DNA of 39,084 nucleotides, from the NCBI GenBank assembly GCA_003220335.1, contig QHSB01000054.1:1-39084 (forward strand), read 5' to 3'. A program made the position numbers and the translations under genes. Each line of letters starts with the position of its first letter. The first letter of the stretch is position 1. Under the pieces are notes generated by a model, which saw only the letters and a list, made by a program, of their open reading frames with translations, ran no database searches and had not been told where the DNA came from. This DNA comes from Candidatus Rokuibacteriota bacterium. GTDB taxonomy: Bacteria; Methylomirabilota; Methylomirabilia; Rokubacteriales; CSP1-6. Positions 24,244 to 32,433 of the stretch are shown one piece after another.

Positions 24244-26108
24244 CGCGACAGGAAATACACCACGAAGATCACGGCGCCCGCGAGCATGGTGAGCGCGTAG
24301 TTCACGACGTACCCGGTCTGGAGCCGGCGCAGGCTCGCCGACCACCAGGCCACCGCGCGGCCGAGGCCGTTGACGGCACCGTCGATCACGCCGAGGTCGA
24401 ACGCGTTCGCGAGCAAGACCGACAGCGCGTAGAGCGGCCGCACGATGGCGCGGTCGTAGAGCCAGTCCACGTACCACGCGTTCAGCAGCAGGCGGCGCAC
24501 CACCGTCTTCGGCTGGCCGATCGTCTCCGCCCTCACCGGCCGCGTCATGTACATGAACCACGCGAGCAGGATGCCGGCGGCCACCACGATCATCGACAGC
24601 ACCAGCAGCATGATGCCGGCGGCGCCGCTGTGCTCGCCCTCGTGCAGGGGCAGCACGGGCGACAGGAAGCGCGCGAAGGGCGTGCCGTGCTCGAACGGAA
24701 TACCGACGGCGGCGCCGGCCACCAGGGTGAGCGCCGCCAGCACGATGAGCGGCCACGTCATCACGCGCGGCGACTCGTGCGCGTGGTGCGCGACGTCCTT
24801 GGACATCCGTGGCCCCGTGAAGAAGGCCAGGAAGACGAGCCGGAACGTGTAGAAGGCCGTCATGAACGCGCCGACCACCAGCAGCGCCCACGCCGCGCGG
24901 CTGCCGAAGAACGCTGCGGCGAGGATCTCGTCCTTCGAGAAGAAGCCGGCGAGGCCGGGGAATCCCGAGAGACCGAGGGCGCCGATCGTCATCGTCATCG
25001 CCGTCACGCGCATCCGTGGCCCCAGCCCGCCCATCTTGCGGAGATCCTGCTCGCCGTGCAGCCCATGGATGACCGAGCCGGCGCCGAGAAAGAGCAGCGC
25101 CTTGAAGAAGGCGTGGGTCACCAGGTGGAAGATGCCGGCCGCGTAGGCGCCGAGCCCGAGCGCGGCGAACATGTAGCCGAGCTGGCTCACCGTGGAATAC
25201 GCGAGCACCCGCTTGATGTCCGTCTGCACGAGGCCGACGCTGGCCGCGAAGACGGCGGTGATCACGCCGACCCAGAGCACCACGTCGAGGGCCACCCCCG
25301 AGCGCTCGAACAGCGCGTGGCTACGGGCGACCATGTAGACGCCGGCCGTCACCATGGTGGCCGCGTGGATCAGCGCGGAGACCGGCGTGGGCCCCTCCAT
25401 CGCGTCGGGCAGCCAGACGTGCAGCGGGATCTGCGCCGACTTGCCGCACGCGCCCATGAAGAGCAGGAGCGCGATGCCGGTGGCCGTGGCCGGCGCCAGC
25501 GTCTCGGCGCCCTTGAAGACGGCCGCGTAGTCGAGGGTGCCGAACGCCGTCCAGATCCACATGATGGCCAGCCCGAAGCCGAAGTCGCCCACGCGGTTGA
25601 CGATGAACGCCTTCTTGCCGGCGGCGGCGGCGCTCTCACGCGTGTACCAGAAGCCGATCAACAAGTACGAGCAGAGACCGACGGCCTCCCAGAAGACGTA
25701 GAGGAGCAGGAAGTTGCCGGCGAGCACGAGCATGGTCATCGAGAACACGAAGAGGTTGAGATACCCGAAGTAGCGCGCGTAGCCCGGATCGTCGTGCATG
25801 TAGCCGATCGAGTAGACGTGGATGAGCGTGCCGACACCGGTGACCACGAGCAGCATGACGCCGGTGAGCGGATCGACGAGGGCGACCACCGATGTCTCGA
25901 AGTCGCCGGCGACGATCCACGTGAAGAGCGTCGAGGTGAACGCCGCGCCCGACCACACGCGCGCGAACACGATGCACGAAGCGAGGAACGAGGCGGCCAG
26001 TGCCGGCACCGCGATCCAGTGCGCGCGCCGTCCGATCGCGCGTCCGAACGCCATGTTGACGAGCGCGCCCGCGAGCGGGAAGGCGGGAATCAACCAGACG
26101 GTGGACAC
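24240..26108 (-). CDS. nuoL: NADH-quinone oxidoreductase subunit L
   Basis: The distal antiporter-like subunit of complex I with the long lateral helix. 622 residues. Marks: HVYSIGYMHDDPGYARYFGY, LLYVFWEAVGLCSYLLIGFW, KSAQIPLHVWLPDAMEGPTP, HAATMVTAGVYMVAR, VQTDIKRVLAYSTVSQLGYM, HAFFKALLFLGAGSVIHG and GFPGLAGFFSKDEIL. Its C-terminal third (from about 440) carries the hydrophilic stretch and the terminal anchor helix. The start is GTG at 26108 with no ribosome binding site. A strong promoter ends six bases upstream, so the message is probably leaderless. No nuoK or other complex I gene precedes it; the neighbour is divergent. Confidence 0.96.
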   Translation of the reverse strand: MSTVWLIPAFPLAGALVNMAFGRAIGRRAHWIAVPALAASFLASCIVFARVWSGAAFTSTLFTWIVAGDFETSVVALVDPLTGVMLLVVTGVGTLIHVYSIGYMHDDPGYARYFGYLNLFVFSMTMLVLAGNFLLLYVFWEAVGLCSYLLIGFWYTRESAAAAGKKAFIVNRVGDFGFGLAIMWIWTAFGTLDYAAVFKGAETLAPATATGIALLLFMGACGKSAQIPLHVWLPDAMEGPTPVSALIHAATMVTAGVYMVARSHALFERSGVALDVVLWVGVITAVFAASVGLVQTDIKRVLAYSTVSQLGYMFAALGLGAYAAGIFHLVTHAFFKALLFLGAGSVIHGLHGEQDLRKMGGLGPRMRVTAMTMTIGALGLSGFPGLAGFFSKDEILAAAFFGSRAAWALLVVGAFMTAFYTFRLVFLAFFTGPRMSKDVAHHAHESPRVMTWPLIVLAALTLVAGAAVGIPFEHGTPFARFLSPVLPLHEGEHSGAAGIMLLVLSMIVVAAGILLAWFMYMTRPVRAETIGQPKTVVRRLLLNAWYVDWLYDRAIVRPLYALSVLLANAFDLGVIDGAVNGLGRAVAWWSASLRRLQTGYVVNYALTMLAGAVIFVVYFLSR

Positions 26109-26114
26109 CGCGTC

Positions 26115-26143
26115 AATCTAGCGGGGGGTGCGGGGGGTGTCAA
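26115..26143 (-). promoter_or_regulatory. Predicted promoter of nuoLMN, +1 at the start codon
   Basis: On the minus strand perfect TTGACA (26138-26143), exactly 17 bases (CCCCCCGCACCCCCCGC), then TAGATT (26115-26120). Six bases later comes the nuoL GTG. Normal spacing of +1 from the -10 places it at or within a base or two of the GTG. Confidence 0.65.
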
Positions 26144-26153
26144 GCCAACGGCG

Positions 26154-26162
26154 TGGTATCAT
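26154..26162 (+). promoter_or_regulatory. Predicted extended -10 promoter of the M23 peptidase gene
   Basis: TGGTATCAT: TATCAT (26157-26162) with upstream TG, seven bases before the GTG at 26170. No clear -35. It shares the 61-base gap with the divergent nuoL promoter and again predicts a leaderless message. Confidence 0.45.
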
Positions 26163-26169
26163 TCGCGTC

Positions 26170-27582
26170 GTGCCTCCGCGGTCGCGCTTCAAGGCCGGGT
26201 TGCTCGCGGTCGTCCTGCTGATCCTCGCCATCGTCGCGCCGATCTCGTACCTCGGCTGGCGCCAGACGGTACCCGACGTGCGCGCGTCGCTGGCCGCTCC
26301 GCGCTTCCTCGGCCACACGCCGGCGTTCACGGTGACGCTTCACGCCTCACGCGGCAGCGTCGCGCGCGCCGAGGTCCGCGTCGTGCAGAGCGGGCGTCCG
26401 CTGACGGTGGCGAAGTCCGACACGCCGCGAGGCTCGCGCGTGGAGCTGCCCGTCACGTTCCAGACGGCCGCCCTCGGTCTGCGCGAGGGCCCGGCCACGC
26501 TGGAGGTGTGGGCGCGCGACGATTTCTGGCGGCCATTCCGGCGCGGCGAGCGCCCCATCGTCAGCGCGCCGGTCACCATCGACCTCACGCCGCCGAAGCT
26601 CGACATCCTCGCCGCCACGCGCTACGTGTCGCCGGGCGGCGTCCAGCTCGTCGCCTTCCGCGCGAGCGATGCCCAGCGCACCGACGTCACCGTCGGCCCG
26701 CGCGCGTTCCCGTCGTTCGCGTACGGACCGCCCGACAAGGGCGCGCGCGTCGCGCTGGTCGCCCTGCCCTACGACTACGCGGCCGGCACGCCGATTGCGA
26801 TCACCGCGCGCGACGAGGCGGGCAACGTAGCGACGCGCGGCGTGGCCGGCGAATTGAAGCCGCGCGCCTTCCCGCGCGACACGATCAAGCTCAGCGAGGC
26901 ATTCTTGCAGATGAAGGTGCCCGAGCTGCTGCCGCAGCGCCCGCCCTCGCAGTCGCTGCTCGACGGCTTCCTCGTCATCAACCGGGAGCAGCGCAAGCAG
27001 GCCGAGGCCACGAAACGGGAGATCGGGGCGCGGACAGCGGAGACGCCGCTCTGGCAGGGTGCCTTCACCCAGCCGCGCAACACGAAGGTGTTCTCGAACT
27101 TCGCGGAGACGCGCACGTACGTGTACGACGGCCGCGCCGTCGACACGCAGGTCCACTACGGGTACGACCTCGCCTCCACCAAGCAGTCGCCGGTGCCGGC
27201 CGCCAATGCCGGCGTCGTCGCCTTCGCCGGTCCGCTCACGATCTACGGCAACGCCGTGATCCTCGACCACGGGCTCGGGCTGCAGACGCTCTACGCGCAC
27301 CTGTCGTCGATCGAGGTGAAGGTCGGCGACCGGGTGACCAAAGGCCAGGAGATGGGACGCACGGGCGCGACGGGGCTGGCCATCGGCGATCATCTGCACT
27401 TCGAGGTGCTCGTCTCCGGCGTATCGGTCACGCCGCTCGAGTGGTGGGACGCGAAGTGGATCCGGGACCGCGTCAATCGTCCGCTGAAGGAAGCCGGTCT
27501 CCCGGAGATCGGCGGCGTGGGCGCCGTCGCCGACGACGAGCCCGCGCGACCCGTCCGCGCCGCGCGCCGCCGCGCGCGCTGA
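26170..27582 (+). CDS. M23 family metallopeptidase (LytM domain), membrane-anchored
   Basis: A cell-wall endopeptidase or amidase activator, 470 residues from GTG 26170. One N-terminal membrane helix (AGLLAVVLLILAIVAPIS) anchors it. Residues about 45-250 form two beta-rich Ig-like modules of the M23 N-terminal type, and the LytM domain lies at about 310-430. Zinc ligands are visible: the HxxxD motif in VHYGYDLAST and the HxH motif in GDHLHFEVLV. An Arg/Ala-rich basic tail ends the protein. Intact ligands suggest an active Zn enzyme rather than a degenerate EnvC/NlpD-like activator. An upstream in-frame start at 26128 is possible but would place 14 basic residues before the helix. Confidence 0.9.
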   Translation: MPPRSRFKAGLLAVVLLILAIVAPISYLGWRQTVPDVRASLAAPRFLGHTPAFTVTLHASRGSVARAEVRVVQSGRPLTVAKSDTPRGSRVELPVTFQTAALGLREGPATLEVWARDDFWRPFRRGERPIVSAPVTIDLTPPKLDILAATRYVSPGGVQLVAFRASDAQRTDVTVGPRAFPSFAYGPPDKGARVALVALPYDYAAGTPIAITARDEAGNVATRGVAGELKPRAFPRDTIKLSEAFLQMKVPELLPQRPPSQSLLDGFLVINREQRKQAEATKREIGARTAETPLWQGAFTQPRNTKVFSNFAETRTYVYDGRAVDTQVHYGYDLASTKQSPVPAANAGVVAFAGPLTIYGNAVILDHGLGLQTLYAHLSSIEVKVGDRVTKGQEMGRTGATGLAIGDHLHFEVLVSGVSVTPLEWWDAKWIRDRVNRPLKEAGLPEIGGVGAVADDEPARPVRAARRRAR

Positions 27583-27615
27583 CGTCGCCGCAGATTCTTC
27601 GCGCCTGACTCGCTC

Positions 27616-27680
27616 GTAGGAAAATTTTTGCCTACTCCGTGCACCTACGGAGTGACTTCGCTCTGCCCCGCCTCTATACT
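27616..27680 (+). promoter_or_regulatory. Predicted promoter and operator of the rsb locus
   Basis: GTGACT (27652-27657), 17 bases, then TATACT (27675-27680, five of six consensus). Two overlapping palindromes lie at and upstream of the -35: GTAGG/CCTAC around an AAAATTTTTG centre (27616-27635) and ACTCCGT/ACGGAGT (27634-27653). The second covers the first two bases of the -35 and could be an operator; the first could equally end the M23 transcript. The start leaves about 43 bases of leader before the rsbR ATG. The remaining sequence of the 147-base gap shows nothing else. Confidence 0.6.
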
Positions 27681-27729
27681 CCGGAGTCTCGCCCGACGAG
27701 CATCCGAACGATCCTCGAGGAGTGAACGC

Positions 27730-28611
27730 ATGGGTCAGAAGACGATGATGCGGCTGGCCACGATCTTGGAACGTCACGAGAAGGACGTCCTCAACGAGTG
27801 GGTCGACCAGCAGCTGGCGGCCGTGACGCGTCGCCGCGACCTGGTCAACGACCAGGAGCTGCGCGAGGACTCGCGGCGCTTCCTCGCGATCTTTCGCCAG
27901 GCCGCACAGAACGAAAGTGGAGCCGACGCCGACTGGGGCGAGGCCCGCGCCTTCCTCGAGGACCTCTCGCGCACCCGCGCGCGTCAGGGCTTCTCGCCGT
28001 CGGAGACGGCGACCTTCGTGTTCTCCCTCAAGCAGCCGCTCTTCGCGCGGCTGCGGCAGGACCTCGGCCGCGATCCGGACGCCCTCGCCGGCGAGATGTG
28101 GAGCACGTCGGTCGCCCTCGACCGCCTCGGGCTCTACACCACCGAGGTCTACCAGAAGAGCCGCGAGGAGGTCATCGTCCACCAGCAGCGCGAGATGCTG
28201 GAGCTGTCCACGCCCGTCGTCCAGCTCTGGCAGGGCGTGCTCGGCCTGCCGCTCATCGGAACGCTGGACAGCGCGCGGACGCAGGTGGTGATGGAGAATC
28301 TGCTGCGGAGCATCGTGGAGACGGGCGCCACCATCGCCGTCATCGACATCACCGGCGTGCCCACCGTGGACACGCTGGTCGCCCAGCACCTGCTCAAGAC
28401 GGTGGCGGCGGCGCGGCTGATGGGCGCCGACTGCATCATCAGCGGCATCCGGCCCCAGATCGCGCAGACGATCGTGCACCTCGGGGTCGACCTGAACGCG
28501 GTCACGACGAAGGCCACGCTGGCCGACGCCTTCGCCGTTGCCCTGCAGCGCACGGGCTTCGCCGTGACCCGCGCCGCCTCCGCCAGGTCCGCGTCGCCCG
28601 CGAAGCACTGA
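27730..28611 (+). CDS. rsbR: RsbR-type stressosome scaffold protein (RsbRD_N + STAS)
   Basis: A 293-residue co-antagonist that in known systems builds the stressosome shell with RsbS and holds RsbT. The N-terminal helical domain (about 5-155) starts LATILERHEKDVLNEWVDQQ and fits the RsbRD N-terminal family rather than the globin-like sensor of Bacillus RsbRA, so the input signal is unknown. The STAS domain (about 160-275) is canonical: TPVVQLWQGVLGLPLIGTLD, IDITGVPTVDTLVAQHLLK, GADCIISGIRPQIAQTIVHLG. Threonines 212, 215, 247, 259 and 260 are candidates for RsbT phosphorylation. ATG 27730 has GAGGAG seven bases upstream. Seven bases separate it from rsbS. Confidence 0.93.
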   Translation: MGQKTMMRLATILERHEKDVLNEWVDQQLAAVTRRRDLVNDQELREDSRRFLAIFRQAAQNESGADADWGEARAFLEDLSRTRARQGFSPSETATFVFSLKQPLFARLRQDLGRDPDALAGEMWSTSVALDRLGLYTTEVYQKSREEVIVHQQREMLELSTPVVQLWQGVLGLPLIGTLDSARTQVVMENLLRSIVETGATIAVIDITGVPTVDTLVAQHLLKTVAAARLMGADCIISGIRPQIAQTIVHLGVDLNAVTTKATLADAFAVALQRTGFAVTRAASARSASPAKH

Positions 28612-28618
28612 GCCGCGG

Positions 28619-29017
28619 ATGGACCGGATCCCGATCATCAAGATGGCGGAGTTCCTCCTGGTCTCCATCCAGGTGGACATGCACGACAAGCTCGCGCTCA
28701 CGCTGCAGGACGATCTCACCAACCAGATCGTCAAGACTCACGCCCGCGGCGTGCTGATCGACATCTCGTCGCTGGAGATCGTGGACTCCTTCATCGGGCG
28801 CATGCTCGCCAACATCGCCGCCATGTCGAAGGTGCTCGACGCGGCGACGGTGGTGGTCGGCATGCGGCCGGCCGTCGCCATCACGCTCGTCGAGCTCGGC
28901 ATGTCGCTCACCGGCGTGCGGACCGCGCTCAACGTCGAGCGCGGCATGGACCTCCTGCGCGACGCGCTGGGGGCGCCGGCCGCCGTGGACGGCGTGAATG
29001 CGAACGCTCAGGACTGA
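28619..29017 (+). CDS. rsbS: RsbS-type STAS antagonist
   Basis: A 132-residue single STAS-domain protein, partner of RsbR in the stressosome core. Marks: MDRIPIIKMAEFLLVSIQVD at the start, LIDISSLEIVDSFIGRML with Ser57 at the expected RsbT phosphorylation site, VVVGMRPAVAITLVELGM and GVRTALNVERGMDLL. It runs about 10 residues longer at the C-terminus than Bacillus RsbS because its end overlaps the rsbT start by 20 bases. Phosphorylation of this Ser releases RsbT in the Bacillus system. It sits directly between rsbR and rsbT, the standard R-S-T order. Confidence 0.95.
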   Translation: MDRIPIIKMAEFLLVSIQVDMHDKLALTLQDDLTNQIVKTHARGVLIDISSLEIVDSFIGRMLANIAAMSKVLDAATVVVGMRPAVAITLVELGMSLTGVRTALNVERGMDLLRDALGAPAAVDGVNANAQD

Positions 29018-29402
29018 AAAGCTGCCGCTCGCGAGCTCGGACGACGTCGTGGCCGTCCGGCAGGCCGTTCGGATGCAGGCGCAGGGCCTCGGCTTCAGCC
29101 TCGTGGACCAGACGAAGCTCGTCACGGCGGCCAGCGAGATCGCGCGCAACACCGTCCTCTACGGCGGTGGCGGCATCGTGGAGATCGAGGTGCTCGAGAA
29201 CGCGCCGCGCCGTGGCGTGCGATTGACGTTCGAGGACCACGGCCCCGGGATCGGGGATCTCGCGCAGGCCATGCGCGACGGCTACACGACCGGCAGCGGC
29301 CTGGGACTCGGCCTCGGCGGCGCCAAGCGGCTCGTGAGCGAGTTCGAGATCCGCTCCCAGCCGGGCACGGGCACGTGGGTACGGCTGGCGCGATGGATAT
29401 GA
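28998..29402 (+). CDS. rsbT: RsbT-type serine/threonine kinase (switch protein)
   Basis: A 134-residue GHKL-fold kinase that phosphorylates RsbR and RsbS and, once released, carries the signal on. N-box ASEIARNTVLYGGGG (Glu47, Asn51), Asp80 of the G1 box in FEDHGPGIGDL, and the nucleotide loop GSGLGLGLGGAKRL (99-112). All catalytic parts are present. In Bacillus the released RsbT activates the phosphatase RsbU. No rsbU is present here; instead two downstream proteins carry related ATPase domains. Its end overlaps the next gene as ATGA. Confidence 0.95.
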   Translation: MRTLRTEKLPLASSDDVVAVRQAVRMQAQGLGFSLVDQTKLVTAASEIARNTVLYGGGGIVEIEVLENAPRRGVRLTFEDHGPGIGDLAQAMRDGYTTGSGLGLGLGGAKRLVSEFEIRSQPGTGTWVRLARWI

Positions 29403-30295
29403 CCCGGGACCTCCGCTTCGAGGTGGACCACGCGAGCCACGTGGCCGACGCACGCCAGACCGCGCTCGACCTGGCCGCGCGGCTGGGCTTCGACGAGGAA
29501 TGCGGGGGCCGGCTCGCGCTCGTCGTCACGGAGGCCGGCACGAACATCGTCAAGCACGCGCGCGGCGGCCAGCTTCTCGTCCGCGTGCTCACCGCCGGCG
29601 ATACGCCGCTGATCGAGGTCCTGGCCCTCGATCGGGGGGCCGGTATCGCCGACGTCGCCCGAAGCCTCGCCGATGGCTATTCGACGGCCGGCAGCCCGGG
29701 CACGGGGTTCGGCGCGCTCTACCGCCTGTCGAGCACGTTCGACATCTACTCGCGCGCGGGTGCCGGCACCGCCGTCCTCGCGCGCGTGGGCGCGCGGCGA
29801 ACACCGGCCGCCGCCCCCAGGGGGCTTCGCACCGAGGGGCTGGCCATCGCCAAGCCCGGCGAGGACGTCTGTGGCGACGCGTGGGCGGCGCAGCCGAGGA
29901 TCGACGGCACGATGATCCTGGTCGCCGACGGGCTCGGCCACGGCCCGGGCGCCGCCGAGGCCTCGCGCGCGGCCGTCGCCGCCTTCCTCGGCTCGCGTGA
30001 CCCGTCGCCCGCCAACCGCCTTCAAGACGTGCACCACGCGCTGCGCAGCACGCGCGGGGCGGCCGCCGCCATCGCGGACATCGATGCTGCGCGCGGCGTC
30101 GTACGCTTCGCCGGGCTCGGCAACATCGCGGGCGCCATCGTGACTCCCGAGACCACGCGCCAGATGGTGTCGCGCGACGGCACCGCGGGCGTGAGCGCGG
30201 CGCGCCTGCCGGAGTTCAGCTATCCCTGGTCGCACGACGCCGCGGTCATCCTCTACTCCGACGGTCTCACCAGCCACCTCTCGCTGTCGGCGTGA
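29399..30295 (+). CDS. Fusion of RsbT/RsbW-like ATPase and SpoIIE-type PP2C phosphatase (RsbX role), C-terminally short
   Basis: 298 residues. Residues 1-130 are a GHKL ATPase domain, more diverged than RsbT: N-box VVTEAGTNIVKHA (Glu45, Asn49), Asp79 in LDRGAGI, short loop SPGTGFGALYRL. Residues 145-298 are a PP2C domain of the RsbX/SpoIIE kind with metal-binding Asp160 (GEDVCGDAW), Asp177 (LVADGLGHG) and Asp288 (LYSDGLTS). Relatives go on for some 40 residues after the SDGL motif and end with an RDDAT-type metal-binding segment; this one stops nine residues after the SDG. The start at 29399 gives an ATGA overlap with rsbT; ATG 29393 is an alternative. Likely role: removing phosphate from RsbR/RsbS to reset the stressosome, if still active. 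Confidence 0.88.
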   Translation: MTRDLRFEVDHASHVADARQTALDLAARLGFDEECGGRLALVVTEAGTNIVKHARGGQLLVRVLTAGDTPLIEVLALDRGAGIADVARSLADGYSTAGSPGTGFGALYRLSSTFDIYSRAGAGTAVLARVGARRTPAAAPRGLRTEGLAIAKPGEDVCGDAWAAQPRIDGTMILVADGLGHGPGAAEASRAAVAAFLGSRDPSPANRLQDVHHALRSTRGAAAAIADIDAARGVVRFAGLGNIAGAIVTPETTRQMVSRDGTAGVSAARLPEFSYPWSHDAAVILYSDGLTSHLSLSA

Positions 30296-32433
30296 GCCTG
30301 CCGCTGCTGTCGGTGACGGTGTCGCGCGAGCACGACGTCGTCGGCGGCCGCCAGCGCGCCCGCCAGCTGGCCGCGCTGCTCGGCTTCGACCTTCAAGACC
30401 AGACGCGGATCGCCACCGCGGTGTCCGAGATCGCGCGCAATGCCGTCGGCTACGGCGGCGGCGGGCGGATCGACTTCTCCGTGGAAGGCCAGACGCGGCC
30501 CCAAATTTTCACCATCCGCGTCTGGGATCGCGGTCCCGGCATCGCCGACCTCGACACGATCCTGAGCGGCCGCTACCAGTCCTCCACGGGCATGGGCCTC
30601 GGCATCATCGGCGCCAAGCGGCTCATGGACGCCTTCGACATCGACTCGGCGCCGGGCCGCGGTACGAGCGTGATCTTGAGGAAGCTCATGCCGCGGCGCG
30701 CCGACATGGTGACGCCGGCCGCCGCCGCCCGGATCGCCGATTCGCTGGCGAAGCGGACGCCGCGCGACGCCGTCGAGGAGGTGCAGCAGCAGAACCAGGA
30801 GCTGCTGCGGATGCTCGAGGAGCTGCGCCGGCGGCAGGACGAGCTGGTGCGGCTCAACGCCGAGCTGGAGGACACGAACCGCGGCGTGGTGGCGCTCTAC
30901 GCGGAGCTGGACGAGAAAGCCGACCATCTACGCCGCGCCGACGACCTGAAGTCGCGCTTCCTGTCGAACATGAGCCACGAGTTCCGCACGCCGCTGAACT
31001 CGATTCTGGCGCTCTCGCGACTGCTCCTCGATCACGCCGACGGGCCCCTGAGCACCGAGCAGGCGACGCAGATCGGCTTCATCCGCCGCGCCGCCGAGGA
31101 CCTGTTCGAGCTGGTCAACGATCTGCTCGACACGGCGAAGATCGAGGCGGGCAAGATTGTCATCCGCCCCGTCGAGTTCACGGTGGAAAACCTCTTCGGC
31201 GCGCTGCGCGGCATGCTGCGGCCGCTGCTGGTCAACGAGTCGCTGATCCTCGCCTTCGACGACGTCAGCGCGCTGCCGGCGCTGCACACCGACGAGGCGA
31301 AGGTCTCGCAGATCTTGCGCAACTTCATCTCGAACGCGCTCAAGTTCACGGAGCGCGGCGAGGTGCGCGTGAGCGCGCGCCCGAGCGAGGACGGCCGCGC
31401 GGTGGTGTTCGCCGTGGCCGACACCGGCATCGGCATCGCGCCGGAGGACCACGAGGCGATCTTCCAGGAGTTCGCCCAGGTCGAGAGCCGGCTGCAGCGG
31501 GTGGTGAGGGGCACGGGGCTGGGCCTGCCGCTCACCCGAAAGCTCGCGCACCTGCTCGGCGGCTCGGTGGCCGTGCACAGCACACCGGGGGTCGGCTCCA
31601 CGTTCTCGGCGACGATCCCGCTCGTCTATGCGCCGCCGGCGACCACGCCGGGGGAGACGCCGGTGACCGTGGAGTGGCGGGTGGCGCCGGGCAAGGTGCC
31701 GATTCTCCTGCTGGAGGACAACCTGGAGACCGTGCTCGTGTATCAGACGCTGCTGCGCCACACGGAGTTCCAGCTGCTCCACGCGCGCTCGGTGGGCGAG
31801 GCGCGACGCGCGGTGTCACAGGTCGAGTTCCGCGCCGCCATCCTCGACATCCTGCTGCGCGGCGAGGACGCCTGGGCCTTCCTGGCCGAGCTCGGACGCG
31901 ACGAGGCGACGAAGAGCCTGCCCGTTCTCGTGGTCACCGACGTCGACGACCACAGCAAAGCGCTGGCCCTGGGCGCGCGCGCCTTCGCGCAGAAGCCGGT
32001 GGACCGCGACTGGCTCCTCGAGTCGCTGCGCGCATTCACCACCGGGCGGCGCCGGCGCCAGGTCCTCATCATCGACGACGATCCCGTGTCCCGGTACCTG
32101 CTGCGGGGCGTGCTCCGCGATTTTCCGTGCGCCGTCGTGGAGGCGTCGAACGGCGCCGAGGGGGTGGCGATGGCCCGGCGCGACCGACCCGACGTGATCT
32201 TCTGCGACGTCGTGATGCCGGGATTCTCCGGTCTCGACGTCCTGCGCGAGCTGTCGTCCGATCCGGCGACGCGCGACATCCCGATCGTCATGAACACGGC
32301 AAAGGTGTTGACGTCCGAGGAGCGCCGGGAGCTCGCCCGCGCCGCGGCCGTCCTCTCCAAGGAGTCGTACGCCTCGGGCGGGGCGGCGGCGGAGATCCAC
32401 AAAGCGCTCGAGAAAGTAGGGTTCGCGGCGTGA
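30292..32433 (+). CDS. Hybrid histidine kinase with N-terminal RsbT-like ATPase domain and two receivers
   Basis: 713 residues, no membrane segments. Order: RsbT-like GHKL domain (1-135; SEIARN with Glu46/Asn50, Asp79, loop STGMGLGIIGAKRL), coiled coil rich in Glu/Gln/Leu (about 158-215), HisKA with His229 in SNMSHEFRTPLNS, HATPase (about 325-445; Asn348, DTGIGI, GTGLGLPL), receiver 1 (468-580; Asp519, Lys568) and receiver 2 (588-705; Asp595-597, Asp639, Lys690). Two separate ATPase domains therefore sit in one chain. The first closely resembles RsbT and is the likely docking part for the STAS proteins. GTG at 30292 overlaps the upstream stop as GTGA. No DNA-binding response regulator is nearby, so the output lies elsewhere. 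Confidence 0.92.
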   Translation: MSLPLLSVTVSREHDVVGGRQRARQLAALLGFDLQDQTRIATAVSEIARNAVGYGGGGRIDFSVEGQTRPQIFTIRVWDRGPGIADLDTILSGRYQSSTGMGLGIIGAKRLMDAFDIDSAPGRGTSVILRKLMPRRADMVTPAAAARIADSLAKRTPRDAVEEVQQQNQELLRMLEELRRRQDELVRLNAELEDTNRGVVALYAELDEKADHLRRADDLKSRFLSNMSHEFRTPLNSILALSRLLLDHADGPLSTEQATQIGFIRRAAEDLFELVNDLLDTAKIEAGKIVIRPVEFTVENLFGALRGMLRPLLVNESLILAFDDVSALPALHTDEAKVSQILRNFISNALKFTERGEVRVSARPSEDGRAVVFAVADTGIGIAPEDHEAIFQEFAQVESRLQRVVRGTGLGLPLTRKLAHLLGGSVAVHSTPGVGSTFSATIPLVYAPPATTPGETPVTVEWRVAPGKVPILLLEDNLETVLVYQTLLRHTEFQLLHARSVGEARRAVSQVEFRAAILDILLRGEDAWAFLAELGRDEATKSLPVLVVTDVDDHSKALALGARAFAQKPVDRDWLLESLRAFTTGRRRRQVLIIDDDPVSRYLLRGVLRDFPCAVVEASNGAEGVAMARRDRPDVIFCDVVMPGFSGLDVLRELSSDPATRDIPIVMNTAKVLTSEERRELARAAAVLSKESYASGGAAAEIHKALEKVGFAA

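Noticed and set aside
24630-27608. A 992-codon open frame on the plus strand opposite nuoL and running over the M23 gene
   Set aside because: Its residues are almost all Arg, Ala, Gly, Glu, Asp and His in low-complexity runs, the mark of a GC-rich shadow frame; nuoL and the M23 gene account for the sequence.
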